From: Desulfurellaceae bacterium
GTDB taxonomy: Bacteria; Desulfobacterota; Binatia; Bin18
NCBI GenBank assembly: GCA_021296095.1
Contig: JAGWBB010000006.1
Span: 56,743 to 98,533, forward strand
Length of the DNA stretch: 41,791 nucleotides
Direction of reading: 5' to 3'
The position numbers were made by a program, and so were the translations under genes. Below the pieces are notes generated by a model, which was not told the origin of the DNA, did no database searches, and worked only from the letters and a program-made list of their open reading frames with translations. Below, one piece after another: positions 15,399-24,064 of this stretch (within the stretch, counting starts at the first letter, position 1; the number at the start of each line of letters is the position of its first letter).

Positions 15399-16937
15399 AT
15401 GCTGTCCCTGCTGCGCTCCAGACAGACCGCCCTGGTCTTTGCCAGCGGCATGTTGCTGTCGCTCGCCTTTCCCAAAGCCGATCTCGGCTTTGTGGCCTGG
15501 GTCGCCTTTGTTCCCCTGGTCTGGGTGGTGTGGGAAGGCTCCCTGCGCCAGGCCTTTTTCTACGGCTGGATGGGCGGCATGGGCTTCTATCTGTGCACCG
15601 TCTACTGGGTCGTGCACACCATCGGTCTGTACAGCAACATCCATCCGGTTGTCGCCGTCATCCCCCTGTTCCTGATGTGCAGCATTCTGGCCGCCTACAC
15701 CGGCGCCTTTGCCCTGGGCGTCCGCTGGTGTAAGGGCAACTGGCGATGGCTTCTGATTTTTGGGCCCCTGCTGTGGGTCAGCCTGGAGTGGCTGCGGTCG
15801 TTTTTCTTCATCGGTTTTCCGTGGGTCAGTCTGGGCTATTCGCAACATCAGTCGCTGAACCTGATCCAGATCGCCGAACTGACCAGCGTCTACGGTATCT
15901 CGGCCCTGGTCATCTTCGGCAACCTGGTCGTGTTCACCTTGGCCTGTAAGCGCGGCCCCGGGCGCGGGCGGCTACTGGTAGGAACGCTGGTCCTCATCCT
16001 GTGCGTTATGGCCTGGGGTTCGTGGCGCCGATCCCAGCTGGCCAGCCTGCCCCACGACCAGCGCCTGCGCGTCGGCGTCGTCCAGGGCAATATCGAACAG
16101 GATGAAAAATGGCATCCGGCTTTTCAGGCTGAAACCATCGCCCGCTACGCCCGGATGACGCGCCAGGCCGCCGCCCAGGGCACTGGGCTGATCGTCTGGC
16201 CGGAAACCGCAGTGCCCTTTTTCTTTCAGTCAGACCATACCTACCGTGGCCGGATTCTCGGTCTGGCCCGTGAAATGAAGACCCCGCTGCTGTTCGGCAG
16301 CCCTGCCTTCCAGCGCAGCCCGCGTCGCGTCACCCTGTTCAACCGGGCCTATCTGCTGTCGGCCGAGGCCGAGGTCGTGGATCGCTATGACAAGATCATT
16401 CTCACCCCGTTCGGGGAGTTCATCCCTTTTCAGGACAGCTTTCTGTTTTTTCTGGATAAGCTCGTCGAAGGTATTGGCGATTTTGCCCCCGGCACCACGC
16501 CGACCGTTTTTCCGCTGCCGCCGCACGCCTTTGGCGTCCTGATTTGCTACGAGGACATTTTTCCGGACTTGGCTCGCCGCTTTGTTGAAGGCGGAGCTAC
16601 CTTTCTGGTGAATATCACCAATGACGCCTGGTTCGGCCGGACCGCCGCCCCGTATCAACACCTGATGATGGGAGCCCTGCGCGCGGTGGAAAACCGGGTG
16701 CCGCTCGTCCGGGCGGCCAACACCGGCATTTCCGCAGTTGTTGATGTGACCGGCGCGGTACGAACCCGCACGCAGCTGTATGAGACGACGTTCTTTGTCG
16801 AAGACATCAGCTGGCCTCGGGTGACCAGCTTTTATACCAGGTATGGCGACATCTTCGCGCGCCTGTGTGCCCTCGGCTGTCTGGGTATGCTAGGATATCG
16901 CGGCGTGCGGTATTACCAACACCGCCGTAGACAGTGA
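15399..16937 (+). CDS. lnt: Apolipoprotein N-acyltransferase
   Basis: A 512-residue inner-membrane enzyme that N-acylates the amino-terminal cysteine of lipoproteins, using phospholipid as acyl donor. Several hydrophobic segments span residues ~10-210, and the periplasmic nitrilase domain follows (VGVVQGNIEQDEKW). The Glu-Lys-Cys triad is seen as E269 (VWPETAVPF), K332 (YDKIILTPFGEFIP) and C383 (GVLICYEDIFP). A last TM helix is near residues 485-505. It follows ybeY after 10 bp, the common ybeY-(corC)-lnt order without corC. Its presence implies a Gram-negative envelope with triacylated lipoproteins. Confidence 0.95.
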   Translation: MLSLLRSRQTALVFASGMLLSLAFPKADLGFVAWVAFVPLVWVVWEGSLRQAFFYGWMGGMGFYLCTVYWVVHTIGLYSNIHPVVAVIPLFLMCSILAAYTGAFALGVRWCKGNWRWLLIFGPLLWVSLEWLRSFFFIGFPWVSLGYSQHQSLNLIQIAELTSVYGISALVIFGNLVVFTLACKRGPGRGRLLVGTLVLILCVMAWGSWRRSQLASLPHDQRLRVGVVQGNIEQDEKWHPAFQAETIARYARMTRQAAAQGTGLIVWPETAVPFFFQSDHTYRGRILGLAREMKTPLLFGSPAFQRSPRRVTLFNRAYLLSAEAEVVDRYDKIILTPFGEFIPFQDSFLFFLDKLVEGIGDFAPGTTPTVFPLPPHAFGVLICYEDIFPDLARRFVEGGATFLVNITNDAWFGRTAAPYQHLMMGALRAVENRVPLVRAANTGISAVVDVTGAVRTRTQLYETTFFVEDISWPRVTSFYTRYGDIFARLCALGCLGMLGYRGVRYYQHRRRQ

Positions 16938-16983
16938 CCACCACCCGATCAAACACGGATCATCGTCTCCAAGGGAGGACGCC

Positions 16984-18079
16984 ATGCTGGCCGAGATGAA
17001 GGAAAAACTGACTGAACTCCAGGCCCGGGTAGACAATCTCGGGAGGCATCTTTGACATCGCCGCCAAAGAGGCCCGCATCGCTGCGCTCGAAGAGCTGAT
17101 CGGCGCTGGCGAATTCTGGCACGACCAGGACACAGCCCAGGCTGTCCTCAAAGAGCGCGCCGCGCTGCGCGATACGGTCGGCGACTGGAAAACGCAGCAG
17201 CAGGCGCTGGCCGACGCCCTGGTTTTCTTTGAAATGGCCGAGGCCGGCGATGCCGAGGCGACCGACGAGGTCGAAACCACACTGGTCGAGATTGGTCAGG
17301 CCGTCAGCACGGCCGAGATGCACCAGCTGCTCGGCGGTGAGCACGACAGCCACAACGCAATCGTCAGCCTGCGCCCCGGCGCCGGCGGACTCGAAGCCCA
17401 GGACTGGGCCGATATGCTGTTGCGCCTGTACCTGCGCTGGACGGAGCGGCGCGGCTTTCGCACCGAGGTTGCCGAGTATCTGCCGGCAGAAGGCGGCGGC
17501 CTGAAAAATGCGACCTTCACCGTTGAAGGCGCCTATGCCTACGGCTATCTCCGCGCCGAAGCGGGGATTCATCGGCTCGTCCGCATCTCTCCGTTTGACG
17601 GCAACGCCCGGCGCCATACCTCCTTCGCCTCGCTGTTTGTGTATCCGGAGATCGACGACAGCGTTGAGATCGATATTCGTCCCGAGGATCTTCGCGTCGA
17701 TACCTATCGGGCCAGCGGAGCGGGCGGCCAGCACGTCAATAAAACCGACTCGGCCGTCCGCCTGACCCATCTGCCGAGCGGCCTTGTCGTCACCTGTCAA
17801 AATGAGCGATCGCAGCACCGCAACCGGACGATGGCGATGAAAATCCTCCGCGCCCGTTTGTATGAACACGAGCTGGAGAAACAAAAAGAGCGGCTGGAAG
17901 ATCTGGAAAAGAGCAAAAAGGATATTGCCTGGGGCAGTCAAATCCGCTCGTATGTCCTGCACCCCTACCGGCTGGTCAAGGACCACCGCACCGGGGTCGA
18001 GATCGGGAATACGGACGCGGTGCTCGACGGCGATATTGATCCCTTCATTGAAGCGTATCTGCTCCAAAACAGACGATGA
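16984..18079 (+). CDS. prfB: Peptide chain release factor 2, programmed +1 frameshift
   Basis: The protein is read from ATG 16984 to CTT 17050-17052, skips T17053, and continues at GAC 17054 to the TGA at 18079, giving 364 residues. RF2 recognises UGA and UAA. Seen are the SPF stop-recognition tripeptide (ISPFDGNARRHTS), the catalytic GGQ at residues ~247-249 (SGAGGQHVNKTDSAVR) and the post-shift DIAAKEARI. An excellent RBS (AAGGGAGG) lies 7 bp before the ATG. Annotating only from the internal ATG at 17234 would lose the N-terminal domain. The frameshift makes synthesis self-regulating: enough RF2 terminates at the in-frame UGA, while too little lets the ribosome shift. Confidence 0.96.
17041..17056 (+). 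promoter_or_regulatory. prfB: prfB +1 frameshift signal
   Basis: GGG AGG CAT CTT TGA C: an internal anti-SD-pairing GGGAGG is 3 nt ahead of the slippery CTT followed by in-frame TGA-C. Spacing and order are those of the E. coli RF2 site; only the SD-like sequence and the codon before CTT differ. Confidence 0.95.
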
Positions 18080-18164
18080 TGACTCCCTGATCAAGAAGAA
18101 CTCAGCATCCACTTTGCCAACGCCTGGCCGTCTGAGCCGGCGCCGTACTCGGAAAGCACACGAC

Positions 18165-18566
18165 ATGCCCGGAGAACTCGCCACACTACTCAAACAAAAA
18201 CGGGAAGAGCAGGGGCTGTCGTCCCAAGAGGTGTGCAGCCAGACGCGCATCCCAGAGTCCTATTTGTCCATTTTAGAGGGCCAGGGCGATCCGCGCGTGC
18301 TGGCCGATGCCCTGTATCTCGTCCCCTTTTTGCGTACCTACTCGACGTTTCTCGACCTGGACCCGGCCGAAACCGTTCCTCAATTCCTGGCCGATATCCG
18401 ACACGAGACACCCGGAGCGGGCGCGCCCCAGCGCACGGCGCGCCAGTTTTCCCGCCCAATCGTCATCGGGCTTGTTCTCCTCGCCCTCGTCGTGCTGGGA
18501 GGCTATGTGTTCAAAGACAGCCTGCCCTGGCTTGAATCCCTTGGCAACACTTCGGGAAGCAGGTAG
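18165..18566 (+). CDS. RodZ-like HTH protein with one membrane segment
   Basis: A 133-residue protein. Residues 1-75 form an Xre/HTH_25-type helix-turn-helix (LATLLKQKREEQGLSSQEVC, TRIPESYLSILEGQ, PFLRTYSTFLDLDP). A single TM helix around residues 97-115 (IVIGLVLLALVVLGGYVF) follows a basic TARQFSRP. The layout matches a truncated RodZ: cytoplasmic HTH and TM, but only ~18 residues after the membrane instead of the periplasmic DUF4115 domain. RodZ binds MreB in cell-shape control; for this short version the role is not known. The ATG at 18165 has GGAAAGCA upstream as a weak RBS. Confidence 0.75.
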   Translation: MPGELATLLKQKREEQGLSSQEVCSQTRIPESYLSILEGQGDPRVLADALYLVPFLRTYSTFLDLDPAETVPQFLADIRHETPGAGAPQRTARQFSRPIVIGLVLLALVVLGGYVFKDSLPWLESLGNTSGSR

Positions 18567-18632
18567 ACTCCTGCGACGCTTCAGCAGTGCATGGGCGTGC
18601 CATGTGCCCGCAGCTCACAAGGAGGGGAAGTG

Positions 18633-19532
18633 ATGAGCGCACTACAGATACACGAACTCCCCACACTCACCGACCCGGTCTTGATCGTCGCCTTTGCCGG
18701 CTGGAACGACGCCGGGAATGCGGCGACACATGCCGCGGAGTTCCTGGTCAAGGGTCTGCAAGCCCGCAAGTTTGCCGACATTGACCCTGAGGAATTCTAT
18801 GATTTTTCGGAAACCCGGCCCCAGGTCCGCCTCAAAGAAGGGCTGTACCGGGAGATCAAGTGGCCGGCCAACGACTTTTTTTACTCCACGACCCCGGCCC
18901 TGCGCCGCAACCTGATTCTGGGGGTTGGCATTGAACCGCAGTTGAAGTGGAAAACCTACTCAGCCGCCATTCTCGACCTGGCCAAACAGTGCGGGGTGAA
19001 TCTGGTCATTACCCTCGGGGCGCTGCTGGCCGATGTGGCCTACTCGCGGCCGGTTCGGGTGGTGGGTTTCTCCAGCGATCCGACCCTGGCCAGCCAGATT
19101 CAGGTCACCCCGTCCCGCTACGAAGGTCCGACCGGCATTGTCGGCGTGTTCAACGACGCCTGCCGCCAAGCCAGCGTGACCTCGGCCAGCTTTTGGGCCA
19201 ATGTGCCGCACTATATCTCGGCCACACCCAACCCCAAGGCCGCCCTGGCCCTGGTCGAACGGCTCGAGTCCTTCCTCCAGTTCAGCATTGAAACCGCCGA
19301 GTTGAGCACCCAGGCGTTCGATTTTGATGCCAAGGTCGCCCAGGCCGTATCCGAGAATCCCAATATGGCCGCCTATGTCAAACAGCTCGAAGAACGGGAC
19401 CAGGAGGAAGGAGTCGGACTGGAGACCGCGCCCAAAGGCAACGGCAACGGCCACGCCAACGGCCATGATATGGAAGACGCGCTACAGCGTTTCCTCCAGC
19501 AACGCAAAGATGACAAGGATGAGGATGAATGA
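18633..19532 (+). CDS. PAC2 family protein
   Basis: A 299-residue protein of the PAC2 (proteasome assembly chaperone 2-like) family. Family features are DPVLIVAFAGWNDAGNAATHA at the start (residues ~13-33), the SETRP region, then LGALLADVAYSRPVRVVGFSS and HYISATPNPKAALALVERL. Bacterial members have no settled function and many such bacteria lack proteasomes. The C-terminal ~35 residues are low complexity (Gly/Asn/His, then Asp/Lys/Glu) and probably disordered. A strong RBS (AAGGAGGGG, 18619-18627) fixes the ATG at 18633. Its stop overlaps the next start by 4 bp (ATGA), coupling it to rimO. Confidence 0.85.
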   Translation: MSALQIHELPTLTDPVLIVAFAGWNDAGNAATHAAEFLVKGLQARKFADIDPEEFYDFSETRPQVRLKEGLYREIKWPANDFFYSTTPALRRNLILGVGIEPQLKWKTYSAAILDLAKQCGVNLVITLGALLADVAYSRPVRVVGFSSDPTLASQIQVTPSRYEGPTGIVGVFNDACRQASVTSASFWANVPHYISATPNPKAALALVERLESFLQFSIETAELSTQAFDFDAKVAQAVSENPNMAAYVKQLEERDQEEGVGLETAPKGNGNGHANGHDMEDALQRFLQQRKDDKDEDE

Positions 19533-20926
19533 GGCCGGGCAGCATCTGTCCCCGCCTCCACACACCCGGCATGGACAACACCGTATACATGGTCAACCTG
19601 GGCTGCCCCAAGAACCTGGTCGACGGAGAGGTGATGCTCGGCCTGCTGGCTCAGGCTGGCTACACCATGAGCCTCGACCCAGACCAGGCCGGCATCCTGA
19701 TGGTCAACACCTGTAGCTTTATCGACGAGGCCAAGGAAGAGTCGATTGAAACGATTCTTGAGCTGGCCACCTACAAAGAACACAGCCCGGCCAAGCAACT
19801 CATCGTGACCGGCTGCCTGGCCCAGCGCTACGCACCCGAGCTGCGGGCCTCGCTGCCCGAGGTGGACGTGTTTGTCGGCACCGGCGAGTTTCTGCGGATC
19901 ACCGACATTCTGCGCGCCAAGCGGGCCGCCCTGGACGGTCCGGTCTCGTATGTCGGCGCGGGCCACATTTTGCCCGATCAGACCACCCCACGCGTCCCGA
20001 CCACGCCGTTTTACTCCGCCTACCTCAAGGTCGCCGAGGGCTGTAACCATCAGTGCGCCTTCTGTATCATCCCCAAGATTCGGGGCCGACAAGAGAGTCG
20101 TTCCATCGACTCCCTGCTAGCCGAAACCGAGACCCTGGCCGCCCAAGGTGTGCGCGAACTCAACCTGATCGCCCAGGATCTGACCGCCTACGGCCGGGAG
20201 CGACGCGACGGCACCACCCTGCTGGGGCTGCTGCGGGCGCTGTGCCGGGTGGACGGCATTGACTGGATCCGCCTACTGTACTGCTACCCGAACTATCTGG
20301 ACGCGGCCATGCTGCGCTGCATTGCCGAGGAAGACAAGATCTGCCCCTACATCGACCTGCCCCTCCAGCACATCAGCGACCGGATGCTGCGGGCGATGCG
20401 CCGAGAAAAAAGCGGGGACGGTATTCGCCGCCTGCTGGACCGGATTCGGACCCATATCCCCGGCGTCGTGCTGCGCAGCTCTTTCATCGTCGGCTTTCCG
20501 GGCGAGCAGGAAGACGATTTTCGGCAGCTGCTCGACTTCATCGGCGAAGCGGAAATTGATCACGTCGGCGTTTTCCGCTACTCGCAGGAAGAGGGCACGC
20601 GGGCCGGGCTGATGGCAGACCAGGTCGGGCCAGAGCTCAAACACGAGCGCTGGACCCGGCTCATGGAACGCCAGTATCAGGTCGTGCGCAAAAAACAGCT
20701 GTCGCTGATTGGCGCTGAGCAGGCCGTCCTGATGTGTGACACCGACGAACAGGGGCGGGTGTGGGGTCGCACGCGCGGTCAGGCGCCCGATATCGATGGG
20801 GTGGCGTATTTCCCCCAGGAGACCCGGTCGGCCAACGGAGAGATTGTGCCGGTGCGCATCGTCGGTGCCAATGGGTACGACCTGAACGTGCAGCGGCTGT
20901 CCGGAGCGCTGCCGACAAACGGTTGA
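19529..20926 (+). CDS. rimO: Ribosomal protein S12 methylthiotransferase RimO
   Basis: A 465-residue radical-SAM methylthiotransferase that adds a methylthio group to an aspartate of S12. The N-terminal UPF0004 domain shows VNLGCPKNLVDGEVML and its other cluster cysteines (NTCSF, TGCLAQRY). The radical SAM cluster is C172-x3-C176-x2-C179 in GCNHQCAFC, followed by RGRQESR, with a C-terminal TRAM domain. The SD-like AAGGATGAGG fits the ATG at 19529, which overlaps the previous stop. A start at 19571 (MDNTVYMVNLGC) would give the more usual N terminus and is equally possible. Confidence 0.95.
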   Translation: MRPGSICPRLHTPGMDNTVYMVNLGCPKNLVDGEVMLGLLAQAGYTMSLDPDQAGILMVNTCSFIDEAKEESIETILELATYKEHSPAKQLIVTGCLAQRYAPELRASLPEVDVFVGTGEFLRITDILRAKRAALDGPVSYVGAGHILPDQTTPRVPTTPFYSAYLKVAEGCNHQCAFCIIPKIRGRQESRSIDSLLAETETLAAQGVRELNLIAQDLTAYGRERRDGTTLLGLLRALCRVDGIDWIRLLYCYPNYLDAAMLRCIAEEDKICPYIDLPLQHISDRMLRAMRREKSGDGIRRLLDRIRTHIPGVVLRSSFIVGFPGEQEDDFRQLLDFIGEAEIDHVGVFRYSQEEGTRAGLMADQVGPELKHERWTRLMERQYQVVRKKQLSLIGAEQAVLMCDTDEQGRVWGRTRGQAPDIDGVAYFPQETRSANGEIVPVRIVGANGYDLNVQRLSGALPTNG

Positions 20927-20951
20927 CTTTGAGTGGGTTGTTTATTAGGGT
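20923..20951 (+). promoter_or_regulatory. Candidate promoter for the DksA/TraR-family gene
   Basis: TTGACT at 20923-20928 and TAGGGT at 20946-20951 are separated by 17 bp, overlapping the rimO stop and ending ~40 bp before the next start. The -35 is good and the -10 is poor. It is offered because dksA-like genes often have their own promoter. Confidence 0.3.
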
Positions 20952-20991
20952 GGGGCACTTTTCAGCAATCGAGTCGGAGAGGGAAGGTCGC

Positions 20992-21417
20992 ATGCGAAAA
21001 ACGTTTCTGAAAAAAATGCACGAAACGTTGACCGCTCAGAAACAGCAAATCCTGGAGCAGTTGGACGAAGAGTTTCGGGTCGGCAAAGAAGGCACGATCG
21101 AAGAAGGCATGGACACCTATGACCTGGCCAGCGAAGAGCGCGACCGAGAGATCAATCTGATCCTGAGCGACCGCGACCGGGATAAACTCCAGGCGATCGA
21201 AGACGCCCTGGAACGCATCACATCTGGTGACTACGGCCTGTGCGACATGTGTGAAGAAGAAATCACGCCCCAGCGGCTCGAAGCCCTGCCGTTTACCCGG
21301 CTGTGTGTGTCCTGCCAGAGCGATCTCGAAAAAGAAGCCAAACTGCACCGCCGCAACGATGACGACCGTCTCCGCCGACGCGGGTCGCTGGTCGATCTCG
21401 ACGACGACGGCGCCTGA
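20992..21417 (+). CDS. DksA/TraR family C4-type zinc-finger protein
   Basis: A 141-residue protein with an N-terminal coiled-coil of about 85 residues (from FLKKMHETLTAQKQQILEQL to IEDALERITSGDYG), then a C4 zinc finger C-x2-C-x17-C-x2-C (CDMC...CVSC). DksA-type proteins enter the RNA polymerase secondary channel and tune rRNA and stress promoters, with or without ppGpp. The coiled-coil tip here carries the acidic YDLASEERDRE. A GAGAGGGAAGG element 5 bp upstream supports the ATG at 20992. Whether it is the housekeeping DksA or a paralogue cannot be told from the window. Confidence 0.88.
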   Translation: MRKTFLKKMHETLTAQKQQILEQLDEEFRVGKEGTIEEGMDTYDLASEERDREINLILSDRDRDKLQAIEDALERITSGDYGLCDMCEEEITPQRLEALPFTRLCVSCQSDLEKEAKLHRRNDDDRLRRRGSLVDLDDDGA

Positions 21418-21463
21418 ACACTAGCGTTCTTCCCTCTCCAAACGGGACATCTCAGACCGAAAA

Positions 21464-21512
21464 GATGAACGAGGATGACCACTTCATCGGGAAGGGATCA
21501 TCGCTCACCTTT
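21464..21512. repeat. Hairpin repeat, copy 2 (imperfect)
   Basis: On the minus strand this reads GGTGAGCGATGATCCCTTC ... GTGGTCATCCTCGTTC, nearly co-linear with copy 1 (GGTGAACGATGATCTCTTC ... GCGGTCATCATCGTTC). It covers the start codon of the glycerate kinase gene and its RBS. Confidence 0.65.
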
Positions 21513-22851
21513 GTCCCCAGCCCCTCCGCGTCACTCTCTTGCCGCCCTTTTTTCTGCCGCGGTCGCGGCCGTCGATCCGGGGCGGCTCATACGAAACAGT
21601 CTCACCCGACAGACGAACCGGCTCAGCGTCCGGGTCGGCGGCCAGACGTCTCACTTCCCCCTCGACCACAACGCCTTCCTCATTGGCGCGGGCAAGGGCG
21701 CCGGTCGCATGGCCCAGGCCCTGCTACCGCTGCTTGGCGAACACCTGGTTGGGGGAAGCGTCGTGGTTCCTCACGACGCGGTTCTCAGCCTTGATCCCGT
21801 TTCGGTTATTGTCGCAGAGCATCCCCTGCCGGGCCCGGGCAGTCTGCGCGGCGGCACCCAGCTGGCAGCCCTGCTGGCTGAGCGCGGCCCGTCCGACCTG
21901 GTCTGTTTTTGCCTGACCGGAGGGGCGTCGAGTCTGCTCGTCGGGCCGGTTCCGGGCGTCTCGCTCGAAGACAAGCTGACGATGAACCGCCTGCTCTTGG
22001 CCTGCGGGGCAGACATTCAGGAAATCAACACGGTACGCAAACACCTGTCCCGGCTGAAAGGCGGACAGCTGGCCCGCCTGGCGGCTCCTGCGAGCGTGAT
22101 CAGTTTTATCCTGTCGGATGTGATTGGCGATGATCTGAGTACGGTCGGCTCGGGGCCGACGGTGGCCGATCCCACGACATTTGCCGAGGCGTGGCGCATC
22201 CTGGAACGCTATGAGCTGCTCTCCGCCAGCCCTGAATCGGTCACCCGCCATCTGTCGGCCGGTATGCAGGGTAGCGTGGCAGAGACACCCAAGCCGCACG
22301 ACCCGATCTTTACCCGGGTTCACAACTACCTGCTCGGCTCCAACCGGCTGGCGCTCGAAGCCGCGTCCTCAGACGCCCGGCACCGGGGCTTTGGCGTCCA
22401 CATTCTTCCCGAACCCGTGGCGGGTGATACCACCCAGGCGGCCCGCGCTTTTGCCCAGCAGATCCGAACCCGCCTGGCACAAGATCGCAGCCCGACCTGT
22501 GTGCTGGCCGGCGGAGAAACAACCGTCCAGCTGACGGGCACGGGCAGGGGCGGACGCAACCAGGAATTTGCCCTGGTCGTCGCCCAACAGCTTCAGGACG
22601 AAGCGGGCTGGACCCTTCTCAGCGCCGGAACAGACGGCCGAGACGGTCCGACCGACGCGGCGGGCGCCTATGTCGATGGGACCAGTGTCGGCCGGGCGCG
22701 GGCCAAGGGGCTCGATCCGTCCGCCGCCCTCCGCAACAATGATTCGTACACCTTCTTTGCCGCGCTGGGCGATGTATTCCAGCCGGGTCCGACCGGCACC
22801 AATGTCATGGATATCAAAATCGTGCTGATCGGACCGCCGCCAGGCTCATGA
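21475..22851 (+). CDS. Glycerate 2-kinase (MOFRL family, GckA/TtuD type)
   Basis: A 458-residue kinase of the MOFRL type, phosphorylating D-glycerate at C2 in the serine/hydroxypyruvate pathways. Seen are GKGAGRMAQALLPLL, the FCLTGGASSLLV and KHLSRLKGG segments, SDVIGDDLSTVGSGPTV, and the C-terminal MOFRL domain with AGGETTVQLTG and GRGGRNQEF ... LLSAGTDGRDGPTDAAGAY. The N-terminal ~25 residues (Ser/Pro/Arg-rich) are encoded by the hairpin repeat and are not conserved; the family starts near HSLAALFSAAVAAVDP. GAGG lies only 2-3 bp from the ATG, so a slightly later start is possible, but no better ATG is present in frame. Confidence 0.88.
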   Translation: MTTSSGRDHRSPLSPAPPRHSLAALFSAAVAAVDPGRLIRNSLTRQTNRLSVRVGGQTSHFPLDHNAFLIGAGKGAGRMAQALLPLLGEHLVGGSVVVPHDAVLSLDPVSVIVAEHPLPGPGSLRGGTQLAALLAERGPSDLVCFCLTGGASSLLVGPVPGVSLEDKLTMNRLLLACGADIQEINTVRKHLSRLKGGQLARLAAPASVISFILSDVIGDDLSTVGSGPTVADPTTFAEAWRILERYELLSASPESVTRHLSAGMQGSVAETPKPHDPIFTRVHNYLLGSNRLALEAASSDARHRGFGVHILPEPVAGDTTQAARAFAQQIRTRLAQDRSPTCVLAGGETTVQLTGTGRGGRNQEFALVVAQQLQDEAGWTLLSAGTDGRDGPTDAAGAYVDGTSVGRARAKGLDPSAALRNNDSYTFFAALGDVFQPGPTGTNVMDIKIVLIGPPPGS

Positions 22852-22998
22852 TGACAGGCTGGGAACGAGCGCAGATGATTCGTTTGTCCCGCGTCAGCAA
22901 CAGCATTCCGAGTCCTTCATTGAACTCAGCGCGTTGATTTCTCTTCGCTGACCGGCCTATATGACCGGTGAGAGCAGTCACACACAAGGAAGCATTGC

Positions 22999-24003
22999 AT
23001 GCAGTACACGTTTCTCAGTCGGACCGGTGTCAAAGTCTCACGCCTGTGCCTCGGCTGCATGAGCTATGGCTCATCGTCGTGGCGGCCGTGGGTCCTGGAC
23101 GCCGAGGGTGCCGCGCCGTTCTTTCGTCGCGCGCTTGAGGCCGGGGTCAACTTCTTTGACACGGCCGATGCCTACTCTGTCGGTGTCAGTGAAGAGGTGA
23201 CCGGTCGCCTGCTGCGCGAGTACGCCAATCTCGACGAGGTTGTGCTGGCCACCAAGGTCTTCTTTCCCATGTCCGAAGGACCGAATATGGGTGGCCTGTC
23301 CCGCAAGCACATCGAGCAGGCGTGCGAGGTCAGCCTGAAACGCCTCGGTGTGGAGGTCATCGACCTGTATCAAATCCATCGGCTCGACCCACACACCCCC
23401 ATAGAGGAAACCCTGGCCGCGCTTGACCGGCTGGTGAGCCAGGGCAAAGTCCGCTACATCGGCTCCAGCTCCATGTATGCCTGGCAGTTCATGCGCGCGC
23501 TGTCCATTTCGGAACGCAACGGCTGGGCACGCTTTGTGACGATGCAGAATCACTACAATCTGGTCTATCGCGAAGAAGAGCGGGAGATGATGCCGCTGTG
23601 CGAAGCAGAAGAGATCGCGGTGATTCCGTGGTCTCCCCTGGCCCGCGGCATGCTGGCCGGGACGCGAACGACACTCGGGGACGATTCGACGACGCGCTCC
23701 AAAAGCGATGGCGCCGATCAAATCCTGTACGATCAGCCCTCAGACTGGGATGTGGTCGAGGCGGTCAAAACCGTGGCCCGGCAACGTGGCGACAAGCCTG
23801 CCCAGGTCGCGCTGGCCTGGCTGCTGTCCAAGCCAGCGGTCGCCGCTCCAATTTTGGGTGCGACCCGGCTGTCGCATCTGGATGACGCGCTGCGGGCCGT
23901 CGATATCACCCTCTCTGACGAGGAAATTATCGCGCTTGAAGCGCCCTACCAGCCCCATCCGGTCAAAGGCATTCAACCCAGCCGGCCGCTACGCAGCCGT
24001 TAG
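22999..24003 (+). CDS. Aldo/keto reductase
   Basis: A 334-residue NADPH-dependent aldo/keto reductase (TIM barrel). The catalytic tetrad is visible: D54 and Y59 (FFDTADAYSVG), K86 (ATKVFFP) and H127 (YQIHRLD). The length and the loop GYSSMYAWQF-like region (here IGSSSMYAWQFMRA) place it with YajO/AKR11-type enzymes. The substrate is unknown. It has a good RBS (AAGGAAG). A ThuA-like gene follows after 61 bp on the same strand. The 147 bp before it hold only a short ACCGG/CCGGT inverted repeat. Confidence 0.9.
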   Translation: MQYTFLSRTGVKVSRLCLGCMSYGSSSWRPWVLDAEGAAPFFRRALEAGVNFFDTADAYSVGVSEEVTGRLLREYANLDEVVLATKVFFPMSEGPNMGGLSRKHIEQACEVSLKRLGVEVIDLYQIHRLDPHTPIEETLAALDRLVSQGKVRYIGSSSMYAWQFMRALSISERNGWARFVTMQNHYNLVYREEEREMMPLCEAEEIAVIPWSPLARGMLAGTRTTLGDDSTTRSKSDGADQILYDQPSDWDVVEAVKTVARQRGDKPAQVALAWLLSKPAVAAPILGATRLSHLDDALRAVDITLSDEEIIALEAPYQPHPVKGIQPSRPLRSR

Positions 24004-24064
24004 GCCAACTGGAACTGGCAGGCAGCTTCGGCTAGGAACATAAGAGCCCAAGGAGGGACACACG

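Noticed and set aside
17234-18079. prfB starting at the internal ATG 17234
   Set aside because: The programmed frameshift signal at 17041-17056 and the strong RBS at 16970-16977 show that the gene starts at 16984.
22860-22891. GGGAACGA ... TCGTTTGTCCC imperfect inverted repeat after the glycerate kinase gene
   Set aside because: The arms need several bulges, and it lacks the GATCTC/GGTCA core of the hairpin family.
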